NCBI RefSeq assembly: GCF_000278155.1
Contig: NZ_JH725094.1
Location: forward strand, 604,984 to 668,983
Direction: 5' to 3'
Origin: Bartonella doshiae NCTC 12862 = ATCC 700133
GTDB taxonomy: Bacteria; Pseudomonadota; Alphaproteobacteria; Rhizobiales; Rhizobiaceae
Length of the DNA: 64,000 nt
Shown: piece after piece, positions 20,162-31,554 of the stretch
Numbering within the stretch: the first letter of the stretch is position 1
Layout: each line of letters starts with the position of its first letter
Made by a program: the position numbers and the translations under genes
The notes under the pieces: model-generated
The model's input: the letters and a program-made list of their open reading frames with translations, nothing else
The model's database searches: none
What the model was told of the DNA's origin: nothing

Positions 20162-21294
20162 TATATATCCCGTCCATTTTCCCCTGGTAATTGCTGTAGT
20201 TGGGTATTTGAGCCATGAAAAATAACCCTACTTCCTGGATACAACATCTGTACTCCCTGGATAACGACTTGATCACCATCTTCCAGAGATGCTTTCACAA
20301 ACACCTGATTTTCTTTATGCTTAATAATTGATACTGGAATATATTCTGCTTTACCCTTTCTTACACGCCAAACAAAGGATTCTCTATTATTCCATTGAAT
20401 GGCTAGAGGATTAACAGCAGGGAAAGAGTTACCATAGAATTGAAATACGACAGAAAAAGACATACCAGACAAAAGCGTATCTTTTTCATTTTCGATTTCA
20501 ACTTGAACATGAAGTGTCCGGCTTTCCGAATTTATAACATTATCAACCGCATAAATACGACCAACAAAAACTTTATCTGACTGTGCCGTTAATGTTACTG
20601 TTACTTCATCCCCTTTATGAATTCGCAACGCATATCGTTCAGGAACCCATGTATCAACCAAAATATGTTCTCTATTCTCAATACGACCAATTATAGTATT
20701 AGGGGTTACAGCATTACCCTCATTAATCGGTAAAATTCCCACAATCCCACTAATCTGTGCACGAATTGTTCGCCGATCAAGATCTAAATCTGCACTACGC
20801 AAAACTAAATTTGCATTATCCAATTCTAAGCGTGCAGTAATTTCTTGAACTTCTGTTGCTGTATTGCTGGCGCGCAATTTAAGAACACGTGAAAGTGTTA
20901 ATGCACTGTTATCACGTTGTATTTTTGCTTTTGCAACCGCTATTTCTTCCTTTTTAGAATCAAGCGTTGCAATTACATCTCCCGCTTGCACTTTGGCACC
21001 CGCTGATACAAAAATCTTGTCAACAATACCTGAAGATAAAGGAGTTAACTCCACCGCAGCGAATGCCCGCCCACTCCCAAGAGCATTCAACTTATCATAA
21101 AAATCTTGTACTTTTACAAAATCAACAACAACATTCGTTGGTGGATGTTCTATTGGCGCCTTTGAAATATGATGCGATGCTGTCCTATTTACTATAGGAA
21201 TTAATTGTTTTGAACTCTGTTTTCCGGCCCAATAAGCAATTATGACAACGACAATGAAAAACACCTGCCGAAAGATCTTTTTTGAAAACCCCAT
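20161..21294 (-). CDS. RND efflux periplasmic adaptor (HlyD/MFP family)
   Basis: This 377-residue membrane-fusion protein links the RND pump to an outer-membrane channel. Residues about 9-25 form an N-terminal membrane anchor (FFIVVVIIAYWAG) with no lipobox. A lipoyl-like half motif around VSAGAKVQAGDVIATLDS, an alpha-helical hairpin (about residues 120-175) and the second lipoyl half (RAQISGIVGILPINEG) follow, then a beta-barrel domain and a C-terminal membrane-proximal domain (LEDGDQVVIQGVQML). It is first in a two-gene operon with the RND subunit. Confidence 0.92.
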   Translation of the reverse strand: MGFSKKIFRQVFFIVVVIIAYWAGKQSSKQLIPIVNRTASHHISKAPIEHPPTNVVVDFVKVQDFYDKLNALGSGRAFAAVELTPLSSGIVDKIFVSAGAKVQAGDVIATLDSKKEEIAVAKAKIQRDNSALTLSRVLKLRASNTATEVQEITARLELDNANLVLRSADLDLDRRTIRAQISGIVGILPINEGNAVTPNTIIGRIENREHILVDTWVPERYALRIHKGDEVTVTLTAQSDKVFVGRIYAVDNVINSESRTLHVQVEIENEKDTLLSGMSFSVVFQFYGNSFPAVNPLAIQWNNRESFVWRVRKGKAEYIPVSIIKHKENQVFVKASLEDGDQVVIQGVQMLYPGSRVIFHGSNTQLQQLPGENGRDI

Positions 21295-21627
21295 ACATCT
21301 ACCCTTACTATTAATTTATCTGAAACAGCTTTAACAGTAATATTCTGGTAGCGCACTTACCCCCACCGCAAAAACATATCTCACTGTTTTCTGACTATCT
21401 TTCGTGGATTAAAACGTCAAGTTAACTATCATCCATCTTGGTTTAGACCATTAAAACAAAAAAGAAATATGCAAAAATCCAACTGAAACTGGAAATATAC
21501 TGTAACCTTTTTTAAAATGTACCACACATAAAGAGATAAATTTTGTATTTCCACTAAGTTTCACTTGCAATTCCTTGATGAAACGATTAGGAACCCCTTG
21601 TCGTATGACATAAAAATTAAAAGATGC
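21295..21627. other. Gap between efflux operon and tRNA-Arg
   Basis: This is the divergent region that should hold the efflux operon promoter (minus strand) and the tRNA-Arg promoter (plus strand). I see no adjacent TetR/AcrR-type regulator gene and no clear operator palindrome. Confidence 0.5.
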
Positions 21628-21704
21628 GCACCCGTAGCTCAGCTGGATAGAGCACCAGACTACGAATCTGGGGGTCAGGAGTTCGAATCTCTTCGGGTGC
21701 GCCA
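21628..21704 (+). tRNA. tRNA-Arg (anticodon ACG)
   Basis: The 77-nt cloverleaf starts GCACCCGTAGCTCAG, has the anticodon loop CTACGAA (anticodon ACG, whose A is normally edited to inosine), the T-loop GTTCGAATC and the acceptor 3' strand CGGGTGC followed by G and an encoded CCA. Confidence 0.95.
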
Positions 21705-22194
21705 TCATAAAAATTCCGTTTTTTCAAGGAGTTTTAAAAGGGTAAGGTTTTTCTTGTGCTATATTCTGTAGTGGATTTTTCATGCTATCAGATAGTATAT
21801 TTTTTTCTTCTTATTGCGAATCGGGACTTCTTTTGAAATCTTTTAGCAATACAAGGTAGTTAACGCGTTTTCATAACACTAAAGAAGCATTTTTGAATAT
21901 CTCTTTTTCCTCATCACAAGCATTAAAATGCAAAACAAAGTATGCTGCAAATCTTCACCATTAACCCCTTCCCTCAGAGTCCATAACACTTTTCTTAGTC
22001 GCTATGTAAAAACCTCATCAATAAACCGTTGGGAAGAATAAAAAATGCAATATTCTTATCCCACTTTTTAGTATCTCCTCTTGCACAGGAAGTGATCGGT
22101 CTTTATGCTATCTTAACATATTTTTACATACTATAGATTCTTTTGCCTTATTACAGAATATATTTACAAAAGCTAAATTTAAAGAATTTTTCCT
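21705..22194. other. Gap between tRNA-Arg and fhs
   Basis: AT-rich, with no gene recognised. No riboswitch or strong hairpin was noticed ahead of fhs. It should contain the fhs promoter. Confidence 0.5.
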
Positions 22195-23868
22195 ATGCCT
22201 AAAACAGATATTGAAATTGCTCGTTCTGCTCAAAAGCAACACATTACAGAAATTGCGCAAAAAATTGGTATTGCACATGAAAACCTCATTCCTTATGGGC
22301 ATGATAAAGCAAAAATTTCCTCTGCATATATAAAATCGCTCAACAAAAACCCAGATGGGAAACTTATTCTTGTCACTGCTATCAATCCCACTCCTGCTGG
22401 AGAAGGAAAAACAACAACAACCATCGGGCTAAATGATGCACTTAATTTTATTGGAAAAAAGACTATAGCCGCCTTGAGGGAACCATCCTTAGGCCCCTGT
22501 TTTGGCATAAAAGGTGGTGCTGCTGGAGGCGGTTATTCTCAAGTTGTACCAATGGATGACCTTAATTTACATTTTACAGGCGATTTTCACGCCATTACGG
22601 CTGCTCATAATCTTCTTGCTGCCATGATAGATAACCATATCTACTGGGGAAACACTCTGAATATTGATCCACGCCGCATTATTTGGAAACGAGTCCTTGA
22701 TATGAATGACCGTGCATTGCGTGATATCGTTATTTCATTAGGTGGAGTAACCAATGGTTTTCCACGTCAAACAGGCTTTGATATTACTGTTGCATCGGAA
22801 ATCATGGCTATTTTTTGTCTCGCTGAAAACCTAGAAAACCTTACTCAAAGACTCAAAAAAATTATTGTTGCCTATCGTTATGATAAAACACCTGTTACAG
22901 TTGCTGATCTTAATGCAGAAGGTGCTATGGCTGTTCTTCTCAAAGACGCTATGCAACCTAATCTTGTACAAACAATCGAAAATAACCCTGTTCTTGTTCA
23001 TGGAGGACCTTTTGCCAACATTGCTCATGGCTGTAATTCAGTTATAGCAACAAAAACTGCTTTAAAGCTTGCCAATTATGTTGTTACAGAAGCAGGATTT
23101 GGAGCCGATCTTGGAGCAGAAAAATTCTTCGATATTAAATGTCGACAAGCAGGTATTGTACCAGATGCTACAGTAATTGTCGCAACAATTCGCGCATTAA
23201 AAATGAATGGTGGCATAGACAAAAATAATCTGACAATTGAAAATGTCGCCGCTTTACAAAAGGGTGCAGAAAATCTTTTACGACACATTAAAAATATGGA
23301 ACTCTACGGTATTCCTTGTGTTGTTGCTATCAATCATTTTGATAGCGATAGTGAAGCTGAAATAAGTACATTACAAAAAATAGTTGGAACAACTGGGCAC
23401 AAAGCTATTCTCTGTAAACATTGGAAACAAGGCGGAAAAGGTGCCATAGAACTTGCACAAGAACTTGTTACTTTGACTGAAAAAAAAGGTACGCATTTTC
23501 AATTTTTGTACCAAGACAATCTTTCACTCATTCAAAAAATTAATTGTATTATAACAAACATTTATGGTGGACGCGGTGCTATCATTGCAGATCATATTCT
23601 CAAACAGCTTGAACGCTGGGAAAAGGAGGGTTATGGTGCATACCCTATTTGTATGGCAAAAACACCCTACTCTTTTTCTTCTGATCCTACTCAATATGGA
23701 GCTCCTGTTGATTTTGAAATTCCTGTACGAGAAGTTCGCCTCTTAACAGGAGCAAGATTTATTGTCGCCATTTGCGGAGACGTCATGACTATGCCCGGCC
23801 TACCGCACCATCCTATTGCCGAGAAAATTCATCTTGATAAGAATAATGATATTCAAGGTCTTTCATAA
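22195..23868 (+). CDS. fhs: Formate--tetrahydrofolate ligase
   Basis: This 557-residue enzyme makes 10-formyl-THF from formate, THF and ATP, feeding one-carbon units to purine synthesis and fMet-tRNA. It has the P-loop-like [15 protein letters not shown] at about residues 65-80, [19 protein letters not shown], the folate-site [25 protein letters not shown], and MPGLPHHP near the C-terminus. Length is typical. The ribosome binding site before the ATG is weak. It appears monocistronic. Confidence 0.97.
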   Translation: MPKTDIEIARSAQKQHITEIAQKIGIAHENLIPYGHDKAKISSAYIKSLNKNPDGKLILVTAINPTPAGEGKTTTTIGLNDALNFIGKKTIAALREPSLGPCFGIKGGAAGGGYSQVVPMDDLNLHFTGDFHAITAAHNLLAAMIDNHIYWGNTLNIDPRRIIWKRVLDMNDRALRDIVISLGGVTNGFPRQTGFDITVASEIMAIFCLAENLENLTQRLKKIIVAYRYDKTPVTVADLNAEGAMAVLLKDAMQPNLVQTIENNPVLVHGGPFANIAHGCNSVIATKTALKLANYVVTEAGFGADLGAEKFFDIKCRQAGIVPDATVIVATIRALKMNGGIDKNNLTIENVAALQKGAENLLRHIKNMELYGIPCVVAINHFDSDSEAEISTLQKIVGTTGHKAILCKHWKQGGKGAIELAQELVTLTEKKGTHFQFLYQDNLSLIQKINCIITNIYGGRGAIIADHILKQLERWEKEGYGAYPICMAKTPYSFSSDPTQYGAPVDFEIPVREVRLLTGARFIVAICGDVMTMPGLPHHPIAEKIHLDKNNDIQGLS

Positions 23869-24065
23869 ACTTATACCTATCAACGCGTCATAATAATAGA
23901 AGGTTATTTATAACAAAAAGAATAGAATTTTTAAAAAGCAATATAGACAAACATGTTATTTATATGATATGGATTCTCTAGTATATGTCTCTTTTAGGCT
24001 ATACGTCTAAATGGGATTTTGTTTTTTCCTATCATTTATGACACTGAAAAAAAGCAGGATAAATA

Positions 24066-24299
24066 GTGCAAGTACTCGTTCGTGATAATAATGTTGATCA
24101 AGCGCTGCGCGCGCTGAAGAAAAAGATGCAGCGTGAAGGCATCTTCCGTGAAATGAAAATGCGTGGCTATTATGAAAAGCCATCGGAGAAACGTGCGCGC
24201 GAGAAAGCTGAAGCTGTCCGTCGTACACGTAAACTTGCTCGTAAGCGCGCGCAAAGAGAAGGTCTTATTAGTAACAGTCGAACTAGTGTTGTAAAGTAG
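24066..24299 (+). CDS. rpsU: 30S ribosomal protein S21
   Basis: This 77-residue protein starts at GTG 24066 after [29 protein letters not shown] is the classic S21 start, and the basic tail ([12 protein letters not shown] and beyond) is typical for Rhizobiales. S21 helps initiation-region binding on the 30S subunit. It stands alone, about 200 bp downstream of fhs. Confidence 0.96.
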   Translation: MQVLVRDNNVDQALRALKKKMQREGIFREMKMRGYYEKPSEKRAREKAEAVRRTRKLARKRAQREGLISNSRTSVVK

Positions 24300-25944
24300 T
24301 TCGATCTTACTAAAAAAGCGTGCTTCCATTGGTATGTTATAAGATCTTGTCGGCAATTTAGCAGACAGAATACCTCTAATAGCGGGAGTATATGTATTCT
24401 TGTTTTTGTGTAATCTTGTACGTTATGCTTTTTCTTCATGTTGATTGTTTATCGTATTTCTTGTATTGGCGTGGGAATGTGCCCTTTCCTGATAAGAAGA
24501 GATAATTTTATTGTGCTCTTAGTACAAAGCTGCAAAAATAATGAATTAGTTATTACCCTCTTAAAAGCATGCGTTGCAATGATGAACGTTAAGCATAAGA
24601 TATTTTGCTATTGTTTCTCAATGCAATTGTTCTTTTGTTCTTTGCGCGTAACATGTGATAATTTTTATCTGGTGTAAAACATGCTATTTTCCAAAACGAC
24701 TAATCACATCAAATAGTAAAATGCAAATTACTGTTGCATTTTACTAATACCTTCTATCAAAAACGCACAGCTTTTCCTCTAACTGTTTAAAACAAGCTGT
24801 AAAACTCTATGATTTTTTATGTTTCATAATAATTTCAATACTAATACATGCTCATCTCATGAAGCTTATTCTGCCCTTTTAGCGTATTGTAATTCCTCCA
24901 ATAAGAGTTATTACTTTTTATAACCAAATAGATAAAGATTATAATGCACCTTGGCTCTAAAAACCGCAACTTAGATCTGTGAATACTATACTCACACCAC
25001 TATACGCCCATTTTAATGGTCTCATCGTATCATTGTGCTGCTTATTTACAATTTTTCCTCAAAAGAATATCTTGACTCACTCCCAATACCATTTCTTGAA
25101 AAGACCTATACATCTATCATGTAAGATTCCCAAAAATAATTCTTCACACTTATAAAGTAATAAACTCACCTACAACCTTTATTGCTCCATCCCCAATATT
25201 GTATATGCTTTTGCATTTACCGCATTCATAATGTGTTCATCTTTTCCAAAGCTGATTTTCCATACATACGCTGATGCTTTATGAAATCCTATCATTAAAC
25301 AGTTTTGCATTTTATATTAATAAACAAAAGTATTTTCACAATAAAACAATATTTTTCTTGCCAAATACTCCATCTCTCACGCAAAGAGAACAAAATTACA
25401 CAAATAACAAATATATTCTAGAAATGCTGCAACAACTATCAGCATTTTTCTTCCTAATTTTATTCTAGTTATATTGATACTTATCTCTTAACTAAATTTC
25501 AAATCTCTTTCCTTCTAGCGCTCAAAAAGAGACTAATTGCATTTTATCTCTAACTGTTAAAAATTTATCACTCATTTAAAATAGGAGAGTATGAAATACC
25601 TAGTGGTTTTCAGAATTTCTCTATTTTCTACAATTTCCTAATTTTAAATTGCTGATCGCTTGTCCTATCAAATCACCTAAGACGTATAATCAGGAAAAAT
25701 TACGTCTTTCAATAATTCTTTTCTAATCAACATTTTTTAAATCCAATTATTACATTAAACAAAGCAAACACTTTGTATCTAGAAAATTAATATGAAAGAA
25801 ATATTATTTCAATGAAACTGTTGCATCCCTATTGTATTCATGAAAAGAAGCATAAAATTAAGTTCAAAAGGAAAATTTCGATCATTCTTTTCATATTTCT
25901 CGTTTCTTGGCTTGATTTTTCATTCTAAATAGACAATATGACCC
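24300..25944. other. 1.6-kb gene-free region before ffs
   Basis: There is no coding frame with a plausible start, ribosome binding site or familiar product. The sequence is AT-rich with no obvious tandem repeat. The right end contains the ffs promoter. It may be decayed beyond recognition, or it may hold small RNAs that cannot be seen by eye. Confidence 0.5.
25912..25939 (+). promoter_or_regulatory. Probable sigma70-type promoter of ffs
   Basis: TTGATT at 25912-25917 and CAATAT at 25934-25939 are separated by 16 nt and end about 6 nt before the predicted 5' end of the SRP RNA. The match to the -35/-10 consensus is fair. No experimental support exists. Confidence 0.4.
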
Positions 25945-26043
25945 TGGGAGGTTGGTGATGGACGAACTGCTTGCCAACTGGGTCAGGTCTGGAAAGAAGC
26001 AGCCCTAACGAGTTCTGGTACGGGTCATTGTACCAGCCTCCTA
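25945..26043 (+). ncRNA. ffs: 4.5S signal recognition particle RNA
   Basis: The conserved SRP domain IV is present as GGTCAGGTCTGGAAAGAAGC followed by AGCC. The terminal helix pairs GGAGGTTGGT (25947-25956) with ACCAGCCTCC (26032-26041). The GGAA tetraloop is kept, but its closing pair is U-A instead of the common C-G, a compensated change. The RNA binds Ffh to target membrane proteins. The ends are estimated from the helix. Confidence 0.92.
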
Positions 26044-26276
26044 TTTTGCTGTATAAAACATATTTTTGTCGTTTTTTAGCATCACACTTTCAGTTTTTTA
26101 GTAAGATTTTGCATATTATTAAGTAAAGGGATTGTTATTGTTTTTAAGAAAATGATTTTATTTCTTAAAGAAATAAATTGATTGAGAAAAAATCCTTTTA
26201 TATTAGAGTATGATGTTGGTCTGTACTTCTGTATTACTAAGATCGACGCAAAAGAGTTTCAAAGTTGGAATTATTA

Positions 26277-28199
26277 ATGAAAAGTATGCCGAGAGAAACG
26301 GCCTATCGTGTTCTTGCTCGTAAATATCGGCCTCAAAATTTTTCTGACCTCATTGGTCAAGAAGCTATGGTGCGCACTCTCACGAATGCCTTTGAAACAG
26401 GACGTATTGCACAAGCATGGATGCTCACGGGAATTCGGGGAGTAGGAAAGACAACAACAGCACGTATTCTTGCACGCGCCCTCAACTATAAAACAAAAGA
26501 TATTGATAAGCCAACAACTGTATTGGATACAATTGGTGAACATTGCACGGAAATCATTGAAGGACGTCATATCGATGTTATAGAAATGGATGCTGCTTCG
26601 CACACAGGGATTGATGATATCCGTGAAATTATTGAGCAAATACGTTACCGCCCCGTTTCTGCACGCTATAAAATATACATTATTGATGAAGTGCATATGC
26701 TCTCAACACAAGCATTTAATGGCTTATTAAAAACACTAGAGGAGCCACCACCACACGTAAAATTCATCTTTGCTACAACAGAAATTCGCAAAGTTCCTAT
26801 TACAATCCTATCACGTTGCCAGCGTTTTGACTTACGGCGTATCGAATCAACGACTTTGAGCACGCATTTACGAAAAATCGCACAACATGAAAAGGTAGAA
26901 GTAGAAGATCAAGCACTTTCTATGATCGCCCGCGCCGCAGAAGGTTCTGTACGTGATGCACTCTCTATTTTTGATCAAGCAATTGCCCATAGTAATGGCA
27001 ATGTCAGTGCCGTTACAGTACGCGCAATGCTAGGATTAGCAGATCAAGCACGTATTATTGATCTTTTTGAATTTATCATGAAAGGAAATATTATAGATGC
27101 ATTGGATGAATTTCGAAGTCAATATGAGGCTGGAGCTGATCCTCTTACTATATTGACAGAATTAGCTGATTTCAATCATCTGGTCACACGTTTACGTTTT
27201 ACACCAAAGATAGCGGAAGATCTCTCACTTACCGAAGATGAACGATTAAGAAGTTTAGATTTTTCACAAAAACTCTCCATCCCCGTCTTATCGCGAAATT
27301 GGCAAATGTTACTCAAAGGTCTACAGGAGGTGAATCAAACCACACGTCCACTTCAAGCGGCCGAAATGTTGCTCATTCGCCTTACACACGCTTCTGATCT
27401 ACCAACTCTTGATGAGGCTTTAAAAAAGCTTACGCAAGAAAAAGCACCTCTCACAATTGTTCAAAATTCTTCTCATCAAGAATCCAAGCACGAAAATAAT
27501 ACAGTAGAAGAAGCTGAGACATATGCTCATTCTTCCTCACACGTTTCAAACAGGTCACCAAACCAATCTGACATCAAAACATCCTTTGAAAATCAATTAG
27601 ATCACTCCTTACAATCAGAAGGCTTACTTAAAGCTCAAACTCCTGAAAGTATTAGCGCCTCTAGCACAACAGAAGTTCTTGAAGCCCCTTACTCTTCTAC
27701 TCTTTCCGAAAAAAATACAAATTTATCACACTCTCCTATGCAAACAGCAAAAGAAATCACCGAGCAAAAAAACATCGTTATTAATTCTTTGCACGATATT
27801 ATTAAACTCGCTGAACAGCATAATGAAATCTCTTTTAAACTGCTTGTGAAGGAATTTGTTCATCCTGTTGCCTTTGAACCAGGACATATTACTCTGAGAC
27901 TTGCTGAAAATGCTCCGCGTTCACTTGCTCGGACTATAGAAAAAACGCTCTCTCAATGGACCGGGAAACGTTGGACTATCAACTTTGTCAAAGAAGGAGG
28001 AGGACCAACTCTGCAAGAAGAAAGTGTCACTGTCCAAAAGACCCTTTTTTCTCATGCACAAGAAGATCCCGATATTGTAAAAATTCTCAATCATTTTCCA
28101 GAAGCAAAAATTGTCGATATTCGTTTAAATAAACAAGAAAATGATCTTGATTTACTCCCCAATACCATTAAAGATGAGGGTAGTATCAATGATGAATGA
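26277..28199 (+). CDS. dnaX: DNA polymerase III subunits gamma and tau
   Basis: This clamp-loader ATPase loads the beta clamp on DNA. It starts [19 protein letters not shown], has Walker [13 protein letters not shown], then [15 protein letters not shown], Walker [10 protein letters not shown], and [15 protein letters not shown] with the SRC motif [10 protein letters not shown]. The C-terminal tau part is low-complexity (about residues 400-500), followed by a folded end. The usual zinc-module cysteines are largely missing (only EHC remains), as is common in alphaproteobacteria. I chose ATG 26277; a TTG at 26265 is in frame but less likely. The 3' end overlaps the ATG of an alternative ybaB start. 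It forms an operon with ybaB and recR. Confidence 0.93.
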   Translation: MKSMPRETAYRVLARKYRPQNFSDLIGQEAMVRTLTNAFETGRIAQAWMLTGIRGVGKTTTARILARALNYKTKDIDKPTTVLDTIGEHCTEIIEGRHIDVIEMDAASHTGIDDIREIIEQIRYRPVSARYKIYIIDEVHMLSTQAFNGLLKTLEEPPPHVKFIFATTEIRKVPITILSRCQRFDLRRIESTTLSTHLRKIAQHEKVEVEDQALSMIARAAEGSVRDALSIFDQAIAHSNGNVSAVTVRAMLGLADQARIIDLFEFIMKGNIIDALDEFRSQYEAGADPLTILTELADFNHLVTRLRFTPKIAEDLSLTEDERLRSLDFSQKLSIPVLSRNWQMLLKGLQEVNQTTRPLQAAEMLLIRLTHASDLPTLDEALKKLTQEKAPLTIVQNSSHQESKHENNTVEEAETYAHSSSHVSNRSPNQSDIKTSFENQLDHSLQSEGLLKAQTPESISASSTTEVLEAPYSSTLSEKNTNLSHSPMQTAKEITEQKNIVINSLHDIIKLAEQHNEISFKLLVKEFVHPVAFEPGHITLRLAENAPRSLARTIEKTLSQWTGKRWTINFVKEGGGPTLQEESVTVQKTLFSHAQEDPDIVKILNHFPEAKIVDIRLNKQENDLDLLPNTIKDEGSINDE

Positions 28200-28213
28200 G
28201 GATCCCCTTTCCT

Positions 28214-28537
28214 ATGCGCGATATGATGAATATGATGAAAAAAGCCAAAGAAATGCAAGCAAAAATGCAGAAAATTCAAGAAGAAATGGCTAATTTGCAA
28301 GAGATTGGTATTGCTGGTGGTGGGCTCGTTAGCATTACATTAAACGGCCAAAATATCATAACGGCAATTAAAATTGATCCTTCACTTCTTAAACCTGAAG
28401 AAGCTGAAATCCTTGAAGATCTTATTATGGCAGCCTACAATGAAGCCAAAACAAAAATTGAAATGGCTATGACAGCAAAAACCCAAAACATGACAGCAGG
28501 ATTACCGCTCCCTCCGGGTTTTAAACTCCCGTTTTAA
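28214..28537 (+). CDS. ybaB: YbaB/EbfC nucleoid-associated protein
   Basis: This 107-residue DNA-binding protein has the YbaB plan: an N-terminal helix ([15 protein letters not shown]), then [11 protein letters not shown], then [17 protein letters not shown], and the tail [12 protein letters not shown] chose ATG 28214 because MRDMM is the usual start and GAGGAT precedes it by about 11 nt; an ATG at 28196, overlapping the dnaX stop, would add six residues. The dnaX-ybaB-recR order is widely conserved. Confidence 0.93.
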   Translation: MRDMMNMMKKAKEMQAKMQKIQEEMANLQEIGIAGGGLVSITLNGQNIITAIKIDPSLLKPEEAEILEDLIMAAYNEAKTKIEMAMTAKTQNMTAGLPLPPGFKLPF

Positions 28538-28573
28538 TGAACCAAATTTTACTTAATCCCTCGGAATAAGAGT

Positions 28574-29179
28574 ATGTCTAAACATGTTTCAGGACCTGAG
28601 ATCGAACGTCTCATTCAGCTTTTAGCACGAATCCCAGGTCTCGGCCCACGTTCGGCTCGCCGTGCAGCTCTACACCTTATTAAAAAAAAAGAAGCATTAC
28701 TGGAACCCTTAGGAGCAGCAATACAAACAGCCGTAGACAAAGTCTGCATTTGTTCTACCTGTGGAAATGTCGATACAACTGATCCTTGTTCAATTTGTAC
28801 AGATCCTCGCCGCGATGATACAACAATAATTGTTGTTGAAGATATTGCTGATCTCTGGGCTCTTGAACGGGCAAGAACTTTAGCAGCACGTTATCATGTT
28901 TTAGGTGGACGGCTTTCACCATTAGATGGGATGGGACCTGATGAACTTAACATTGCCTCTTTAATACAGCGCGTTGTACAAAATCCAATTACAGAAATTA
29001 TTCTCGCTGTTAATGCCACCGTGGAAGGGCAAACAACAGCTCACTATATCACTGATCAGCTTTCTAATTTTTCCGTTAAAATTACTCGACTTGCCCACGG
29101 AGTTCCTATAGGAGGCGAACTTGATTATCTTGATGATGGAACTTTAGCAGCGGCCTTACAAGCAAGAACAAACCTTTAA
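28574..29179 (+). CDS. recR: Recombination protein RecR
   Basis: This 201-residue protein acts with RecF and RecO to load RecA on gapped DNA. It has the helix-hairpin-helix [16 protein letters not shown], a four-Cys zinc finger ([16 protein letters not shown]), and a Toprim domain from [14 protein letters not shown] to [13 protein letters not shown], then [18 protein letters not shown] [13 protein letters not shown]. Length is normal. It ends the dnaX operon. Confidence 0.97.
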   Translation: MSKHVSGPEIERLIQLLARIPGLGPRSARRAALHLIKKKEALLEPLGAAIQTAVDKVCICSTCGNVDTTDPCSICTDPRRDDTTIIVVEDIADLWALERARTLAARYHVLGGRLSPLDGMGPDELNIASLIQRVVQNPITEIILAVNATVEGQTTAHYITDQLSNFSVKITRLAHGVPIGGELDYLDDGTLAAALQARTNL

Positions 29180-29227
29180 AGCTTTCTTTTTTTGCTTATA
29201 ATATCTTTTATGCAGGGGAAATTTAAA

Positions 29228-30256
29228 ATGATCAAAAAAAGTCTTTCGCTTCTAAATGATTTTCTTCCTGGTATCCTAGTATGTTTGCTTATATCAGCCT
29301 TAGCCTATGGCTTAGAAGTCGTAGAAAGACAGCTTTTTGTAGAAGCATGGCTTGAAAGTCTTGTTTTGGCAATTCTCTTAGGGTCTATTACCCGTAGTTG
29401 TTTTGCTTTGCCAACATATTTTCAAAAAGGCATAACCTTTTGTGCAAAAACACTTCTTGAAGTTGCTATTGTTCTTCTAGGAGCAAGTATTAGCATTCAC
29501 GCAGTTCTTTCAACCGGCTGGAGTTTACTTTTTAGCATCATATTCGTTATATTTATAACTATTATCCTTAGTTTTATTATTGGCCGACTTTTCGGACTTA
29601 CTTCGCATTTAGCAATGCTAGTTGCCTGTGGAAATGCTATTTGTGGCAATTCAGCTATTGTCGCCGTCGCACCTGCTATCAAAGCAAAACATGAAGAGGT
29701 AGCCGCATCAATCGCTTTTACTGCTCTTTTGGGGATTCTTATTATTTTATTCCTACCTTTTTTACATCCGATTCTAAGCTTGTCATTTAGTCAATATGGA
29801 GTACTCGCTGGCATGGTTGTCTATGCTGTTCCTCAAGTTTTGGCGGCAACTGCATCCGTATCTTTTATGAGTGTCCAAATTGCAACAGTTGTCAAATTGG
29901 TTCGGGTTTTAATGTTAGGTCCCCTTATATTTGCTCTGTCCATTATCTATCATCGTTCAGCCCAAACACGCTTGCGTTGGCATACTCTTGTACCATGGTT
30001 TATCATAGGTTTTATTATAATGATGCTTGTCCGTTCAAGCGAGCTTATTCCTGAAACAGCTATATACCCAATCAAGCTGATTGCCCAGGTATTAACTATT
30101 ATTTCAATGGCAGCATTAGGATTAGGCGTTGATATCCGTTCACTAAAAAAAGCAGGATGGCGCGTTATTTCAGCTTCAACCTGCTCCATACTTATCCTGG
30201 GAGCTTGCAGTCTTATCATGATACAATTAAATGATTTAAATCATATAACATTTTAA
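29228..30256 (+). CDS. YeiH-type putative sulfate exporter family transporter
   Basis: This 342-residue inner-membrane protein has about ten hydrophobic segments and the family motifs LLGASISI, ACGNAICGNSAIVAVAPAI and VLMLGPLIF, followed by a C-terminal LGLGVDIRSLKKAG. The family is UPF0324 (YeiH/YadS-like); the transported solute is not firmly known. AGGGGAA about 9 nt before ATG 29228 decides the start; an in-frame TTG at 29192 lacks such a site. It lies 48 bp after recR. Confidence 0.87.
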   Translation: MIKKSLSLLNDFLPGILVCLLISALAYGLEVVERQLFVEAWLESLVLAILLGSITRSCFALPTYFQKGITFCAKTLLEVAIVLLGASISIHAVLSTGWSLLFSIIFVIFITIILSFIIGRLFGLTSHLAMLVACGNAICGNSAIVAVAPAIKAKHEEVAASIAFTALLGILIILFLPFLHPILSLSFSQYGVLAGMVVYAVPQVLAATASVSFMSVQIATVVKLVRVLMLGPLIFALSIIYHRSAQTRLRWHTLVPWFIIGFIIMMLVRSSELIPETAIYPIKLIAQVLTIISMAALGLGVDIRSLKKAGWRVISASTCSILILGACSLIMIQLNDLNHITF

Positions 30257-30345
30257 AAAATGTACTCTAAAAATATCAATGAACCAATAAAATACAAAAT
30301 CCATTAAGACTTTTGTTTGTTACATTATTTAACTAGAATATTCCT

Positions 30346-31032
30346 ATGCTTATACTTGCTATAGACACTGCTTCAATCTATTGTGCTGTTGCACTCGTTC
30401 ATAATCGATCTGTTCTTGCACGCGTTAGCGAACGCATGAACAAAGGACACGCTGAAAAACTCATCGGATACATTGCACAAGTCACTGATCAAGCCAACAT
30501 TACTCTTAATCAAGTACATCGTATTGCTGTCAACATTGGGCCTGGATCATTTACTGGTGTACGTGTTGGTGTTTCAACAGCAAGAGCTTTAGCACTCGCG
30601 CTAGAAATACCAGCTGTTGGTATAAGCGCGCTTGAAGCATTAGCAGCGCAAGCAACTGATGAAAATACAGCATCAGCAATCACTGTTGTCATTGAAGCCG
30701 GTAAAGGTATGTTCTACCATCAAAACTTCAACAAAGATCTTTCACCTTTAAGTGCACCTCGCTTAAAGACAATTGAAAATATTATTGAAGATTTACCGCA
30801 ACAAACGAAACTAACCGGTCCAGCAGCTAATATCATTGCTCTGCATATTGAAAATAATAATAAGATAAACAAAAAAATCATCCTAGATCCAATCTTATGC
30901 GAAGCTGCTGATATTGTAAGCTATGCTTACCTTTCTGCCAGCAAACAAACACACGACCACCCTAGTCCACTCTATTTACGTAATGCTGACGCAAAACAAC
31001 AAACCGGTTTTGCCTTACCACGAAAAAAATAA
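30346..31032 (+). CDS. tsaB: tRNA threonylcarbamoyladenosine biosynthesis protein TsaB
   Basis: This 228-residue protein is the ASKHA-fold partner of TsaD in making t6A37 on ANN-decoding tRNAs. It starts LILAIDTASIYCAVAL, and carries the family signature NIGPGSFTGVRVG followed by RALALALEIPAVG. It shares one base with the following rimI start (TAATG). The TsaB-RimI pairing is common. Confidence 0.95.
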   Translation: MLILAIDTASIYCAVALVHNRSVLARVSERMNKGHAEKLIGYIAQVTDQANITLNQVHRIAVNIGPGSFTGVRVGVSTARALALALEIPAVGISALEALAAQATDENTASAITVVIEAGKGMFYHQNFNKDLSPLSAPRLKTIENIIEDLPQQTKLTGPAANIIALHIENNNKINKKIILDPILCEAADIVSYAYLSASKQTHDHPSPLYLRNADAKQQTGFALPRKK

Positions 31033-31523
31033 TGGCCAAACTTTCCTTGACAAAAGAAAACTTTCGGATTGCTCCGCTACAAGCTGATGATAGTATTCTA
31101 CTTCATAAAATTCATAAACTTTGTTTTGTTCATGCTTGGAAAAAACAAGTTTTTGATAATTTTTTAACAGATCACTCTATTTTCGGATATAAAGCCTCTC
31201 CCATTGTTCAACCTGATAAAATTCTAGGCTTTTGTCTATGCCGTCTCATTCTTGATGAAGCAGAAATTATTACAATTGCTGTCCACCCTCATTACCATCG
31301 ACAAGGAGTTGGTACCTTGCTTATCGATAATATACTTCTCCATCTTCAGCATCAACGCGCTATAAAATTATTCCTAGAAGTAGAAGAAACAAATCTTTCT
31401 GCCTTAAGCCTTTATCAACGTTTTGAATTTCAAAAAATTGCTAAACGCTTAGCCTACTATCCATCGAAAAACAGCCGCACAGATGCAATCGTTATGCAAA
31501 AAACTTTTAAGCAAATAGATTGA
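31032..31523 (+). CDS. rimI: Ribosomal protein S18-alanine N-acetyltransferase
   Basis: This 163-residue GNAT enzyme acetylates the N-terminus of S18 in its characterised homologues. Motif A reads IAVHPHYHRQGVGTLL, and LEVEETNLSALSLYQRFEF matches the RimI NxxAxxLYxxxGF block, with Phe in place of Gly. The start overlaps tsaB. The N-terminal part is somewhat longer and more divergent than the E. coli protein. Confidence 0.88.
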   Translation: MAKLSLTKENFRIAPLQADDSILLHKIHKLCFVHAWKKQVFDNFLTDHSIFGYKASPIVQPDKILGFCLCRLILDEAEIITIAVHPHYHRQGVGTLLIDNILLHLQHQRAIKLFLEVEETNLSALSLYQRFEFQKIAKRLAYYPSKNSRTDAIVMQKTFKQID

Positions 31524-31554
31524 GATTTACGCAAAAAACATTTAGACATGCGCT

